From Balneolales bacterium ANBcel1 (GTDB taxonomy: Bacteria; Bacteroidota; Rhodothermia; Balneolales; Natronogracilivirgulaceae), in NCBI GenBank assembly GCA_029688905.1, contig JARULB010000001.1, positions 62,001 to 126,000 of the forward strand: 64,000 nucleotides of DNA. Reading direction: 5' to 3'. Below the pieces are notes generated by a model. That model was not told the origin of the DNA, did not search any database, and saw nothing but the letters and a program-made list of their open reading frames with translations. A program made the position numbers and the translations under genes. This document shows, one piece after another, positions 42,859 to 51,156 of this stretch. The number at the start of each line of letters is the position of its first letter. The first letter of the stretch is position 1.

Positions 42859-42879
42859 AAACAATATCACATATTGTTT
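42859..42879. repeat. Perfect AT-rich palindrome between apt and the lipoprotein gene
   Basis: AAACAATAT (42859-42867) is perfectly inverted to ATATTGTTT (42871-42879) with a 3-nt centre. It lies 40 nt after the apt stop and about 145 nt before the lipoprotein start on the same strand. It may be a terminator stem without a T-run or an operator. Confidence 0.5.
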
Positions 42880-42918
42880 TGAATTTTGTTCCAGTTTTCT
42901 GATTTCTTCAACACTTTA

Positions 42919-43461
42919 TCAAACTTTTACGAGTGATTCTATCATGACATCCGTTTCTAACTGACTCCTGCCGTTGAGAAACGTCAGTTCTACAATGAAA
43001 GAATAACCAACGACCGTGCCCCCCAGTTTTCGGATCAGGTTTGATGCCGCCCTGGCAGATCCGCCGGTGGCCATCAGGTCGTCGTGGATAATAACCCGGT
43101 CACCCGGTTTGATGGCATCCGCATGCAGTTCCAGCGCGTCGGTGCCATATTCCAGCTGGTAGGTCTCAGAGATGGTATCCGCCGGCAGTTTTCCGGGCTT
43201 TCGAACCGGAACAAAGCCCGCGTTCAGATCGGTGGCAAGCCTCGGGCCAAGCAAAAAACCGCGCGATTCAATACCTGCCACGATATCCACTGACTCCGTT
43301 TCAAAAGGGGCCAGCAACAAGCGGGAAGCCAGTTTTAGTGTTTCCGGGTCCTTCAACACCGGTGTGATGTCCTTGAACAGGATTCCTTTTTTCGGGAAAT
43401 CGACAATATCCCGAATTTTTTCCCGAATGCGGTTACTTTGATCGGAGTGCTGGTCGGTCAT
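42919..43461 (-). CDS. apt: Adenine phosphoribosyltransferase
   Basis: This 180-residue cytosolic enzyme converts adenine and PRPP to AMP. It shows the N-terminal IRDIVDFPKKGILFKDITP, the hood region GIESRGFLLGPRLA, and the PRPP-binding loop DRVIIHDDLMATGGSARAA. Length is typical (about 175). It faces away from tadA, with 87-165 nt of divergent upstream sequence rich in A and T. Both are nucleobase-related enzymes but lie on opposite strands. Confidence 0.95.
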   Translation of the reverse strand: MTDQHSDQSNRIREKIRDIVDFPKKGILFKDITPVLKDPETLKLASRLLLAPFETESVDIVAGIESRGFLLGPRLATDLNAGFVPVRKPGKLPADTISETYQLEYGTDALELHADAIKPGDRVIIHDDLMATGGSARAASNLIRKLGGTVVGYSFIVELTFLNGRSQLETDVMIESLVKV

Positions 43462-43627
43462 AAAAACTCTAACAAATTAGAAATGAAAGCACATGATAAC
43501 GAAAATGAAGATTTTTTAAAATTCTGATTCTTCTGATTCGGCCCATATATTGCACTACTCTGCTTGCACCCAGGTTACCAGCTGTCTGTCATTTGTCATC
43601 TTCTCTTCTGCCATGTTACCAAACGAA

Positions 43628-44092
43628 ATGAACCATCTGTTCCCGTCGGATAGTGAACGCTTCATGCGCCAGGCCATGAATGAAGCCCTGAAAGCAGCGG
43701 ATGCGGGGGAGGTTCCTGTCGGGGCGGTTATCACCTGCCGAAACCGTATCATCGCCCGTGGCCATAACCAGGTGGAGATGCTCAGCGATCCCACGGCTCA
43801 TGCCGAGATGATCGCAATTTCAGCGGCTGTCCAGCACCTGGGCGAAAAATATCTGAACGAGTGCACCCTCTACGTAACGCTGGAACCCTGTCCGATGTGT
43901 GCCGGAGCACTGGTTTGGGCAAAACTCGGCCACATGGTGATCGCCGCCCAGGATGAAAAATCCGGAGCTTGCGGCAGCATCTTCAATATCGGGGCACACC
44001 GAAAGCTCAATCATCAAATCCAGATTACCTATGGCGTGTTGGAAGACGAAAGCGAGGCTCTGCTCAAAGAGTTTTTCTCCGGGCTTCGTTGA
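43628..44092 (+). CDS. tadA: tRNA-specific adenosine deaminase TadA
   Basis: The 154-residue zinc enzyme deaminates A34 of tRNA-Arg(ACG) to inosine. Zinc ligands and catalytic Glu are in DPTAHAEMIAI, and the second half of the site is LEPCPMCAGALV; the family also shows DEKSGACGSIFNI. The ATG at 43628 gives the usual length; 43613 would add five residues and an upstream codon at 43550 a hydrophobic leader that the family lacks. TATATTGC at 43546-43553 may be its -7 box. It converges with nadD, with a short hairpin (44100-44122) between the stops. Confidence 0.92.
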   Translation: MNHLFPSDSERFMRQAMNEALKAADAGEVPVGAVITCRNRIIARGHNQVEMLSDPTAHAEMIAISAAVQHLGEKYLNECTLYVTLEPCPMCAGALVWAKLGHMVIAAQDEKSGACGSIFNIGAHRKLNHQIQITYGVLEDESEALLKEFFSGLR

Positions 44093-44143
44093 AAACACCC
44101 CGGTGGTATGGATTTCCACTGGCGGCGAAGGAGATAACGCGTG

Positions 44144-44752
44144 TTAATCCGGCAGGCCGAACGGTTTCTCTTCCCGGTAGAGGCCATGTTTTTTAATATA
44201 TGCGGCAACTTCAGGGTGAAGGTCACGGGCAGATTCCTCATGTCCCGATGCCATCCTTTCGCGAATATCTGTTGAAGAGACCTCAACCGGATCGTGTTCA
44301 CAGAAATGGACGCTAAAGGCGGAGAGTTCGTCGGGAACATCCAAAGAGACTCCGGGCCGCTCGGCAACCAGCAGTTCCGCCTTTTGGCCAATGCTGCGGT
44401 AATCAAACCAGTTTGGAAGATCCTGCAGAGAGTCGCCGCCGATACAGAGAATCAGGGAGCGATCCGGGTAACTCGCCTTCAGATACGACAGGGTCTTGAG
44501 CGTGTAGTGAGGCGGAGTAATGCGTTGCTCGACATCCGAAAGGCTTACCTCTGACCGGGTGCCGAAGACAAGTTGCAGCATGTTCCACCGGTGTTCAAAG
44601 GGAGCAAGCGATGCGACATGTTTGTGGGGCGGACTTGGAGTTACAATAATCCACAAGTCATCCAGGTGATTGGAGTGCAAAAACGAATGCACCAGCGCTT
44701 CATGTCCGCGATGGACCGGGTTGAAGGTACCGAAGAAAAGTCCGGTAACCAT
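44144..44752 (-). CDS. nadD: Nicotinate-nucleotide adenylyltransferase
   Basis: The 202-residue nucleotidyltransferase makes deamido-NAD from nicotinate mononucleotide and ATP. It carries GTFNPVHRGHEALV (GxFxPxHxGH), IVTPSPPHKH, and the C-terminal SSTDIRERMASG. It is the last gene of the long minus-strand run from sufB, just 4 nt after the bamD stop, so it is probably cotranscribed with bamD. The stop faces tadA across about 50 nt. Confidence 0.93.
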   Translation of the reverse strand: MVTGLFFGTFNPVHRGHEALVHSFLHSNHLDDLWIIVTPSPPHKHVASLAPFEHRWNMLQLVFGTRSEVSLSDVEQRITPPHYTLKTLSYLKASYPDRSLILCIGGDSLQDLPNWFDYRSIGQKAELLVAERPGVSLDVPDELSAFSVHFCEHDPVEVSSTDIRERMASGHEESARDLHPEVAAYIKKHGLYREEKPFGLPD

Positions 44753-44756
44753 CGGT

Positions 44757-45575
44757 TCAGCGTCCGGCGGTTATCGTGGCCAATTCAGCAAGGCCGTCCA
44801 GAGCCCGGTTGTAATGCTCCTCGGCTTCAGGCCGGTTTGGTCCCCTCGGAAAGATCTGCACATAGGATTCGTAGCTTTCGACCGCTTTTTCGAATCGTTC
44901 CTGCTGCCGGGCACGGACACTGTTTTCGGCATACTCCACATAGGCCAGAATCCGATTGGCCAACGCCTTTTCCGCCCATTGGCTCTCCGGGTAGTTATCA
45001 ACCGTGAGTCCGTAATAAATGGCGGCCGATTCATACTGGCCGATCCTGAAATACATTTCGGCGGCGTGGAACATCTTTTTAGCCAGCTTGTCTCTCAATT
45101 CATCCATGTATCCAGCTGCCTCTTCGGCGAATTCGGAGTCCGGGTACCGGGTAATAAATAGTTGAAACCGGCTCAGCGCATTATAGGTCTCGGTCTGGTC
45201 GAGGTTGAATCTCGGGCTCATCCGGTAGTGGCTGTAAGCTTCCAGGAACTCCGCTTCCATCCTGCGTTCATCGGTGGTGTAGTTTCTGGCAAACCTGCGA
45301 AATTCACTTGCTGCAAGCAGGAAGGATCTGTTCTGGTAGTGACTTTTAGCCAGATAGTACTGTGCATCGGCCGCCAGAGCGGTTCCCCTTGCAATCGAAA
45401 GGACCGTCTCGAAGGCATCCACAGCCTGGGAGTAGCGCTCCCGGTCATAAAACCCCATGGCCTTCTCGAATGCCACCTCCAGGGTGTCGCCAGGCTTTAT
45501 CGCCTGTCGTGAGCCGCAGGATGCTATCGTAACCAAAACCAGCAGCAGTGTAATAAGTTTGATAATGTTCGGCAT
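44757..45575 (-). CDS. bamD: Outer membrane assembly lipoprotein BamD
   Basis: The 272-residue lipoprotein (signal ending TIASC) consists of about five TPR-like repeats, e.g. AFEKAMGFYDRERYSQAVDAF, AADAQYYLAKSHYQNRSFLLA, and AAIYYGLTVDNYPESQWAEKA. Together with BamA it inserts beta-barrel proteins into the outer membrane. It is 4 nt before nadD and about 24 nt after the prenyl synthase. Its SurA-like partners are encoded at 33-37 kb. Confidence 0.92.
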   Translation of the reverse strand: MPNIIKLITLLLVLVTIASCGSRQAIKPGDTLEVAFEKAMGFYDRERYSQAVDAFETVLSIARGTALAADAQYYLAKSHYQNRSFLLAASEFRRFARNYTTDERRMEAEFLEAYSHYRMSPRFNLDQTETYNALSRFQLFITRYPDSEFAEEAAGYMDELRDKLAKKMFHAAEMYFRIGQYESAAIYYGLTVDNYPESQWAEKALANRILAYVEYAENSVRARQQERFEKAVESYESYVQIFPRGPNRPEAEEHYNRALDGLAELATITAGR

Positions 45576-45599
45576 AAAAAACAGTTGGTGTTAAGCCCG

Positions 45600-46589
45600 T
45601 TATTGATCTCGTATCTTCAACTTGTCCAGCAGCACTTTTATTTCATGGCGGTATTCGGAATCCTCGAAAATCCCCAATTTTTCAAGTGCTATTTGATAAT
45701 TCCGCTCAATTTCCGAGGCAGCATCCTCAATTACTCCGAGGTCATGGTAGCACCGGATCACTTCTGAAATCGCCCCATCTCCGGCCTGTCGGTTACCCAG
45801 TGTTTCGGCAAGCATTCTACGGCCGGCGTCATCCGCCCGTTCTGTTGCGAGGATGGAAAGATACGTCTTTTTTCCCTGGATGATGTCACCGCCCACGCGC
45901 TTGCCAAATTTCCCCGTATCGCCGGTGGCGTCGAGCAGATCATCCTGTATCTGAAATGCGATACCGGTGTGTTCTCCGATATCGGCACAGTTATTTTCGG
46001 CGTCGGAATCAGCTCCAGCAACAATCGCTCCCATCTGCATGGAGCAGCGAATAAGGGCGGCGGTCTTGGCGTGGATCATTCCGATGTACTCACCCAGCCT
46101 CACATCCGCCCTTTTCTCGAAATCCATGTCCATCGCCTGGCCTTCACAAACGGTTTGGGTGGCCTCGAGAAGGCAGTGCATCAACCGGTCTTTTATGTTA
46201 CCGGGGAAGGAGTTCTTGCCGTCATGCCCGATGAGCGTTCTCAGTGCCATTACAAATAGCACATCCCCGGAGAGGATGGCGGTCGATTCATTCCATTTCC
46301 GGAAAACGGTCGGTTCTCCCCGCCTTGTATCCGCCTGGTCCATGATATCATCATGGATCAGTGTAAAGTTGTGAAGCATCTCAACCGCCACGGCCGCGGG
46401 AACAGCCCCCGAAGGATCCTCTCCGCACAACCCGGACGCGATGAGTACCAGACGTGGACGAAAACGTTTCCCGCCCTGAGCCATGGTGTACCTGACAGGT
46501 TCATACAGTGAGTTCGGTTCTGCAGTTGATGACAGAGCCTTGAACCCGGACTCCAAAAGCCGGTCCAGATATTCGTTTGTGCTATTCAA
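45600..46589 (-). CDS. Polyprenyl diphosphate synthase
   Basis: This 329-residue all-helical enzyme condenses isopentenyl diphosphate units. Both aspartate-rich motifs are present: LIHDDIMDQADTRRG and IQDDLLDATGD, with the upstream GGKRFRPRLVLIASGL. Chain length (geranylgeranyl, octaprenyl or other) is not readable from the sequence alone. It lies immediately next to the IPP isomerase gene, which supplies its allylic primer, so the two form a small isoprenoid unit downstream of the SUF genes. Confidence 0.9.
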   Translation of the reverse strand: MNSTNEYLDRLLESGFKALSSTAEPNSLYEPVRYTMAQGGKRFRPRLVLIASGLCGEDPSGAVPAAVAVEMLHNFTLIHDDIMDQADTRRGEPTVFRKWNESTAILSGDVLFVMALRTLIGHDGKNSFPGNIKDRLMHCLLEATQTVCEGQAMDMDFEKRADVRLGEYIGMIHAKTAALIRCSMQMGAIVAGADSDAENNCADIGEHTGIAFQIQDDLLDATGDTGKFGKRVGGDIIQGKKTYLSILATERADDAGRRMLAETLGNRQAGDGAISEVIRCYHDLGVIEDAASEIERNYQIALEKLGIFEDSEYRHEIKVLLDKLKIRDQ

Positions 46590-46647
46590 TACAGACAGCC
46601 GTTGCGTGAAGGGTTACAGCTTGTGAAGATACAAAAAACTCCGGGAC

Positions 46648-47673
46648 TCACCTCATGGAAACCCGGCGAAGGTGGATCATGTCCAGATCCGTGGGCCGTT
46701 CGCATCCAAGCAGGAAAAGTATGGTCCTGAAATCCTCCTGCCACTGTTTATACAGGGTCTCGAGGCCGTCGTAACCGTGATCCAGTACCACCCGGATTAC
46801 CGGCTGGGCAACAGCGGCTATGACAGCTCCCATGCACAGGCTTTTGGCAATATCTTCGCTTCCGCGAATACCCCCGGATGAGATAAGCTCACACCGTTCA
46901 TGAACGCTCTCCCGGGCGGAGAGCAGACAATCGGCGGTCGGAATACCCCAGTTATCGGTGAAATGGATCTCCTGCGGATCGTTTCTCATATTTTCCACCT
47001 TGCCCCAGCTTGTACCGCCGGCGCCCGCAACATCCACGGCGGCAACACCGCAGTCGATAAGCTGCTCAATCACTCCCGGTGACAGCCCCGCCCCGGTCTC
47101 CTTTACAATCACCGGCACTTCCGTATCCGTTACCAGGGTACGGATCCCTTCCCGGATACCGCTAAAATTCCGGTCGCCCTGTTTCTGGCGCAGTTCCTGC
47201 AGCGGATTGAGATGTACGATGAGGGCATCCGCCCGAATGGTATCGTTCAGCAGCGATACCTGCTCTTTCGAGAGGCCGTTTACCAGCTGTGCACCACCGA
47301 TATTGGAGGCGATGAACGCGGAGGGCGCTTCATTTCGCACCACTGAAAACGTATCCGTCAGCGAGGGATCTTCCAGCATGGCTCTCTGGCTCCCGACACC
47401 GAACGGCAGATTGTACCGTTCACAAAAGGCGGCGATAATGGCATTTACCGGAGTGGCTTCGTGATGTCCGCCGGTCATAGACGAAATAAACAGCGGAAAA
47501 CCGAACCAGCGGTTTAAAAAACGGGTGTCACAGGAGATATCCTCCTGGTTCAGCTCTGCCAATGCATTGTGGATAAAATCATAGCGCTCGAACCCGGTCG
47601 TTTTCTCGTATGCGGCGTTTCCCGTACGGGTTATCTCGAGATGGTGTATTTTTCTACTGCCTAATTCATCCAT
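46648..47673 (-). CDS. fni: Isopentenyl-diphosphate delta-isomerase, type 2
   Basis: The 341-residue FMN-dependent isomerase interconverts IPP and DMAPP. Motifs for type 2 enzymes include ISSMTGGHHEAT, PFGVGSQRAML, HLNPLQELRQKQGD, VIVKETGAGLSPG, DVAGAGGTSW and SSGGIRGSEDIAKSL, which bind FMN and NAD(P)H in a TIM barrel. It is 58 nt upstream of the prenyl synthase and 13 nt downstream of the DUF2480 gene on the same strand. Confidence 0.95.
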   Translation of the reverse strand: MDELGSRKIHHLEITRTGNAAYEKTTGFERYDFIHNALAELNQEDISCDTRFLNRWFGFPLFISSMTGGHHEATPVNAIIAAFCERYNLPFGVGSQRAMLEDPSLTDTFSVVRNEAPSAFIASNIGGAQLVNGLSKEQVSLLNDTIRADALIVHLNPLQELRQKQGDRNFSGIREGIRTLVTDTEVPVIVKETGAGLSPGVIEQLIDCGVAAVDVAGAGGTSWGKVENMRNDPQEIHFTDNWGIPTADCLLSARESVHERCELISSGGIRGSEDIAKSLCMGAVIAAVAQPVIRVVLDHGYDGLETLYKQWQEDFRTILFLLGCERPTDLDMIHLRRVSMR

Positions 47674-47686
47674 GAATCACGTTTTC

Positions 47687-48202
47687 TTATGCACGATAGA
47701 CCGGCACAAATGAGCATGCCTCGCCATACATCAGGCGTTCTACATAAGGTAAGAGTTTTTGCGTAGCATATAAATAGACGGCCGGAGGCAGTTCCATGCC
47801 GGCGCATCCCTTGAGCAAAACCCGCTTTCCCTTGAAACGTGACCAGTCTTCGGCATCCAAGGCCTTTCGAAACTGCTCAAAGCGTACCTCTTCCGGCGTG
47901 CCGAATACCACATCCGAAGCCACTCCTCTGAGGTGAGCCGCGACCAGCATGTAGGCCCAGGAGGCGACAATGGCATCCGAAGAACAATACACAGCCACCA
48001 TTTTTCCTTGATAGGCGGAACCGTCCAGGTCGTTGAGCGCCTCACGGAACATTTTTTCCTTCAGAATAAGCTCCATGTGGAGGTAGTCTTTCAAATCGAA
48101 CGGGACGATGTCGTGTCCGGCGTACCAGTCCTCCAAATCCAGTGTGATCAGTCCCGAACGGGCCACTTTGTTTACTACCGGTGTTGACTCACTTGCTGCC
48201 AT
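47687..48202 (-). CDS. DUF2480-family protein
   Basis: This 171-residue cytoplasmic protein of unknown function is typical of Bacteroidota (DUF2480): NKVARSGLITLDLEDWYAG, VAVYCSSDAIVASWAYMLVA and KGCAGMELPPAVYLYATQKL. The family is often found near Fe-S and isoprenoid genes. It starts at the ATG at 48202; a longer frame to 48373 would add a cysteine/glycine-rich leader. It lies between sufA and the IPP isomerase on the same strand. A role in Fe-S cluster delivery is inferred from neighbourhood. Confidence 0.85.
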   Translation of the reverse strand: MAASESTPVVNKVARSGLITLDLEDWYAGHDIVPFDLKDYLHMELILKEKMFREALNDLDGSAYQGKMVAVYCSSDAIVASWAYMLVAAHLRGVASDVVFGTPEEVRFEQFRKALDAEDWSRFKGKRVLLKGCAGMELPPAVYLYATQKLLPYVERLMYGEACSFVPVYRA

Positions 48203-48329
48203 CTTTTTGTCATCCAGTTTTTGTCGGACTCCGGCGACCTGTGAAGACGCAATCCAGGCCCGTCCGGTACAGCCCCCTGTTGTTGTGTGCGATGTGTCTA
48301 TATTGCTCAACCGGCACCCAGCCGGTACT

Positions 48330-48668
48330 TTACACGGAAAAGGATTCCCCGCAGGAGCAGGTGCGCGCAGCATTCGGATTCACAAAATGAAACCCTTTTC
48401 CCTCCAGACCGTCGGAGTAATCCAGCTCCGTGCCGGCAAGATAGAGAAAGCTTCTCATGTCAATGACCACGCGGATTCCATCGACATCAAACATCTTGTC
48501 CTTTCTCTCCTCGGAAGCGCCGGATTCATCAAAATCGAGTTTGTATGTAAGTCCGGAGCACCCTCCGCCGACTACACCAATCCGCAGGGCGGTATCTTCG
48601 GAAGCTCCTTCGCTTAATCGAATGTCCCTGATGCGTTCCCGCGCATTTTCACTGATCTTTATTGCCAT
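48330..48668 (-). CDS. sufA: A-type Fe-S carrier (SufA/IscA/ErpA family)
   Basis: The 112-residue protein has the three conserved cysteines of A-type carriers, in GVVGGGCSGLTY (first) and the C-terminal CSCGESF pair. It holds [4Fe-4S] or [2Fe-2S] clusters for transfer to apo-enzymes. It starts 1 nt after the nfu stop on the same strand, so these two genes are tightly coupled. Placing it in the SUF gene run supports the sufA name, but IscA/ErpA cannot be separated by eye. Confidence 0.88.
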   Translation of the reverse strand: MAIKISENARERIRDIRLSEGASEDTALRIGVVGGGCSGLTYKLDFDESGASEERKDKMFDVDGIRVVIDMRSFLYLAGTELDYSDGLEGKGFHFVNPNAARTCSCGESFSV

Positions 48669-48669
48669 A

Positions 48670-49224
48670 TTACACGGACTCTATACGAATGTTCGGATCG
48701 ATTCTTCTGGCCATACTCTCGATGGCATACAGGGTACCCGTAGTGGCTGTCGGGCACGTTCCGCAGGCTCCCTGGTAGTGAACTTTCAGGACATCGTCCT
48801 TCAGGCCGATCACTTTGAGTCCGCCGCCATCGGCAAGCAGATACGGCCGGACCTGCTCATCCAGCATTTTGTTGATTTCTACGAGGCGGGGGTCGTCGGA
48901 GTTTTGCGCCTCTTCGCTCACATTTACGTTCGGATCGTCGGTTTCAAGCTGCTCAATGGCTTCGGCTTCCCGGATCGGCGGTGCCAACTGCCTGAGCAAC
49001 GTATTCCAGTCGATGCCACCATCCTGGGTAATCGTGATATAGCGATCCACGTAATAGACGGAAATCACATGCGGAATAGTGAACAATTCCGAGGCGAAGG
49101 GATCGGCTACGGCCTCTTCCGGCGATTCATATGAGCGGGTGACACCCTGCGAAATCGGCTCACGCAGTACAAACCGCATGGCGTCCGGGTTGGGTGTTCT
49201 TTCAATTTCGGCAATCTTGGGCAT
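48670..49224 (-). CDS. NfuA-like Fe-S cluster protein (Nfu N + NifU C-terminal domains)
   Basis: The 184-residue protein combines an N-terminal Nfu domain (about 1-90, RTPNPDAMRFVL and GVTRSYESPEEA) and a C-terminal NifU domain (about 110-184) with DEQVRPYLLADGGGLKV and the cluster-binding GACGTCPTA (CxxC). Such scaffolds deliver [4Fe-4S] clusters. The acidic linker (about 92-110) separates the two. It is followed by sufA after 1 nt and preceded by sufU, within the SUF cluster. Confidence 0.9.
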   Translation of the reverse strand: MPKIAEIERTPNPDAMRFVLREPISQGVTRSYESPEEAVADPFASELFTIPHVISVYYVDRYITITQDGGIDWNTLLRQLAPPIREAEAIEQLETDDPNVNVSEEAQNSDDPRLVEINKMLDEQVRPYLLADGGGLKVIGLKDDVLKVHYQGACGTCPTATTGTLYAIESMARRIDPNIRIESV

Positions 49225-49286
49225 GATACTATCTTTTCGTTAATGCATAATCACGGTTACAACGCAGCGGCAACCGCGTCCTTGTG

Positions 49287-49742
49287 CTATTCGGTAGAAA
49301 CTTTTTCTCTTCCCTTCAAGGCGGCATTCAGCGTATGCCATGAAAGCGTAGCGCATTTGACCCGTGCCGGAAGATTGCGGACACCGGCAAAGACTTTCAG
49401 CCTTCCCAGGTCATTGGGTTCGGTTTCCGGATCCATCCGCCCCTGTGTCATATCCTGGAACTGTTGAAACAGCGTTTCGATTTCATCCACGTGCCTTCCT
49501 TTTACTATGGTGGTCATCATGGAAGCGGAGGCCTTGGAAATCGCGCATCCGTCACCGAGAAAGGTTACGTCGGTGATGATATTTTTTTCATCAATATTCA
49601 CGAACACTTTCAGTTTGTCGCCGCACAGGGGGTTATGACCGAGCGACTCCTGATCAGCAGGTTCAAGAGCCCGATAATTCCTTGGTGTTTTGTTGTGATC
49701 CAGCAGAACCTGCTGGTAAAGCTGACTCATTTTGTCATTCAT
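49287..49742 (-). CDS. sufU: SufU/IscU-type Fe-S scaffold
   Basis: This 151-residue scaffold carries the three cluster/zinc-binding cysteines in HNPLCGDKLKV, DGCAISKASAS and RVKCATLSWHT. The insertion typical of SufU (NLGRL-like segment before the last Cys) is present as EPNDLGRLKVFAGVRNLPA. It accepts sulfur from SufS. It lies 157 nt downstream of sufS and upstream of nfu. Note that SufE is absent here, as expected where SufU is present. Confidence 0.92.
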   Translation of the reverse strand: MNDKMSQLYQQVLLDHNKTPRNYRALEPADQESLGHNPLCGDKLKVFVNIDEKNIITDVTFLGDGCAISKASASMMTTIVKGRHVDEIETLFQQFQDMTQGRMDPETEPNDLGRLKVFAGVRNLPARVKCATLSWHTLNAALKGREKVSTE

Positions 49743-49899
49743 GTTGCGGCTGCGCTATGTTTCAAATATCCTTGCAGATGCTCTTTATTTTTAATGGCCG
49801 CCCGCCGGCTTACTCATACCGGAGCTTTGTCTGTTGCCGCCGATAGCGGTTGTGGATGGCATGCTGCCGATGCGATAATAAGCAATTCCATTTCATATC

Positions 49900-51156
49900 T
49901 CACCGAAAAAGTTCAACGGTTTTGTGCAGCGCGGCAACCAGCTGATCGATCTCTTCTTTACGATTGTACATCGCCATGGACGCACGCGTGGTAGCCACAA
50001 CGCCCATACGCTCCATAAGCGGCTGTGTGCAGTGATGGCCTGTCCTCACCGCCACTCCTTCCAAATCCAGGATGGTACCGATGTCATGCGGGTGGATACC
50101 GTCCATCACAAAAGAGATTACCGCAGACTTCTGCGGCGCGGTTCCCACTATTCGAAGCCCCTCGATGGCCGACAACTCACGGGTTGCGTAGTCCAGCAGC
50201 TCCTGTTCTTTCCGGTGGATGGCATCGTAGCCGACCGACCGGATATAGTCCGCTGCCCGGCCCATCCCGATGGCTCCGGAAATGTTCGGTGTTCCCGCCT
50301 CGAACTTGTACGGGAGATCGCTGTAAAGCACTTCGTCGAAAGAGACGCTCAAAATCATGTCGCCGCCGCCGCGGTAGGGCGGCAGGCCGGAAAGCATCTC
50401 CTCCCTGCCGTAGAGAATCCCGATACCGGTCGGGCCGTACATTTTATGGCCGGAAGTGGCGAAAAAGTCACATCCGATCTCCTGCACATCCACCTGAAGG
50501 TGAGATACCGCCTGGGCGCCATCCACCAGAACCGGCACGTCATGGTCGTGCGCGATACGCGTAATCTCCTTCACCGGATTGATGGTGCCGAGGGTATTGG
50601 AGACATGGACGATCCCAACCAGCCTGGTTCGATCGGAAAACATGGATGCGTACGCGTCCATGTCCAGCACGCCGTCATCACCGATCGGAATGACTTTCAG
50701 CACCGCGTTTTTCTCATCACAGAGCATTCTCCAGGGAACAATATTGGAGTGGTGTTCCATGGTACTGATGATGATTTCATCCCCCTCGCCGATCTGGCTC
50801 CGCCCGTAGGTCTGCATCACCAGATTCACCGCATCGGTGGCGCCGGAGGTGAAAATGACCTCCCTGGCACTGCGGGCGTTGATCAGCTCCCGGATAGATT
50901 CGCGCGCCGCTTCCATGGCACCGGTGGCCTCCTGGCTGAGCAGGTGAACGCCTCTGTGGACGTTCGCATGGTACCGGCTGTGATAATCGGTATAAGCCTC
51001 CATCACCTGCACGGGCATCTGGCTCGATGCGGCGTTGTCGAGAAAGGCCAGCGGCTTGCCGTGGACTTCCCGCTTCAACACGGGAAAATCATCACGGCAG
51101 CGTTCAATATCGACGGTCACGTCATTGTGTTTCGGTATGGATGCGGCGTTGCTCAT
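49900..51156 (-). CDS. sufS: Cysteine desulfurase SufS
   Basis: The 418-residue PLP enzyme supplies sulfur for Fe-S clusters. Group II signatures are visible: FLDNAASSQMP, PLP lysine in SGHKMYGPTGIG, and the active Cys in RTGHHCTQPLM. Length is normal. The start ATG overlaps the sufD stop by one base (TGATG), so translation is coupled. SufU, the likely sulfur acceptor, is next downstream. Confidence 0.95.
   Translation of the reverse strand: MSNAASIPKHNDVTVDIERCRDDFPVLKREVHGKPLAFLDNAASSQMPVQVMEAYTDYHSRYHANVHRGVHLLSQEATGAMEAARESIRELINARSAREVIFTSGATDAVNLVMQTYGRSQIGEGDEIIISTMEHHSNIVPWRMLCDEKNAVLKVIPIGDDGVLDMDAYASMFSDRTRLVGIVHVSNTLGTINPVKEITRIAHDHDVPVLVDGAQAVSHLQVDVQEIGCDFFATSGHKMYGPTGIGILYGREEMLSGLPPYRGGGDMILSVSFDEVLYSDLPYKFEAGTPNISGAIGMGRAADYIRSVGYDAIHRKEQELLDYATRELSAIEGLRIVGTAPQKSAVISFVMDGIHPHDIGTILDLEGVAVRTGHHCTQPLMERMGVVATTRASMAMYNRKEEIDQLVAALHKTVELFR

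Noticed and set aside
44100-44122. Hairpin CCGGTGG/CCACTGG between tadA and nadD as a terminator
   Set aside because: Seven pairs including one wobble and no T-run on either strand; too weak to list as a feature.
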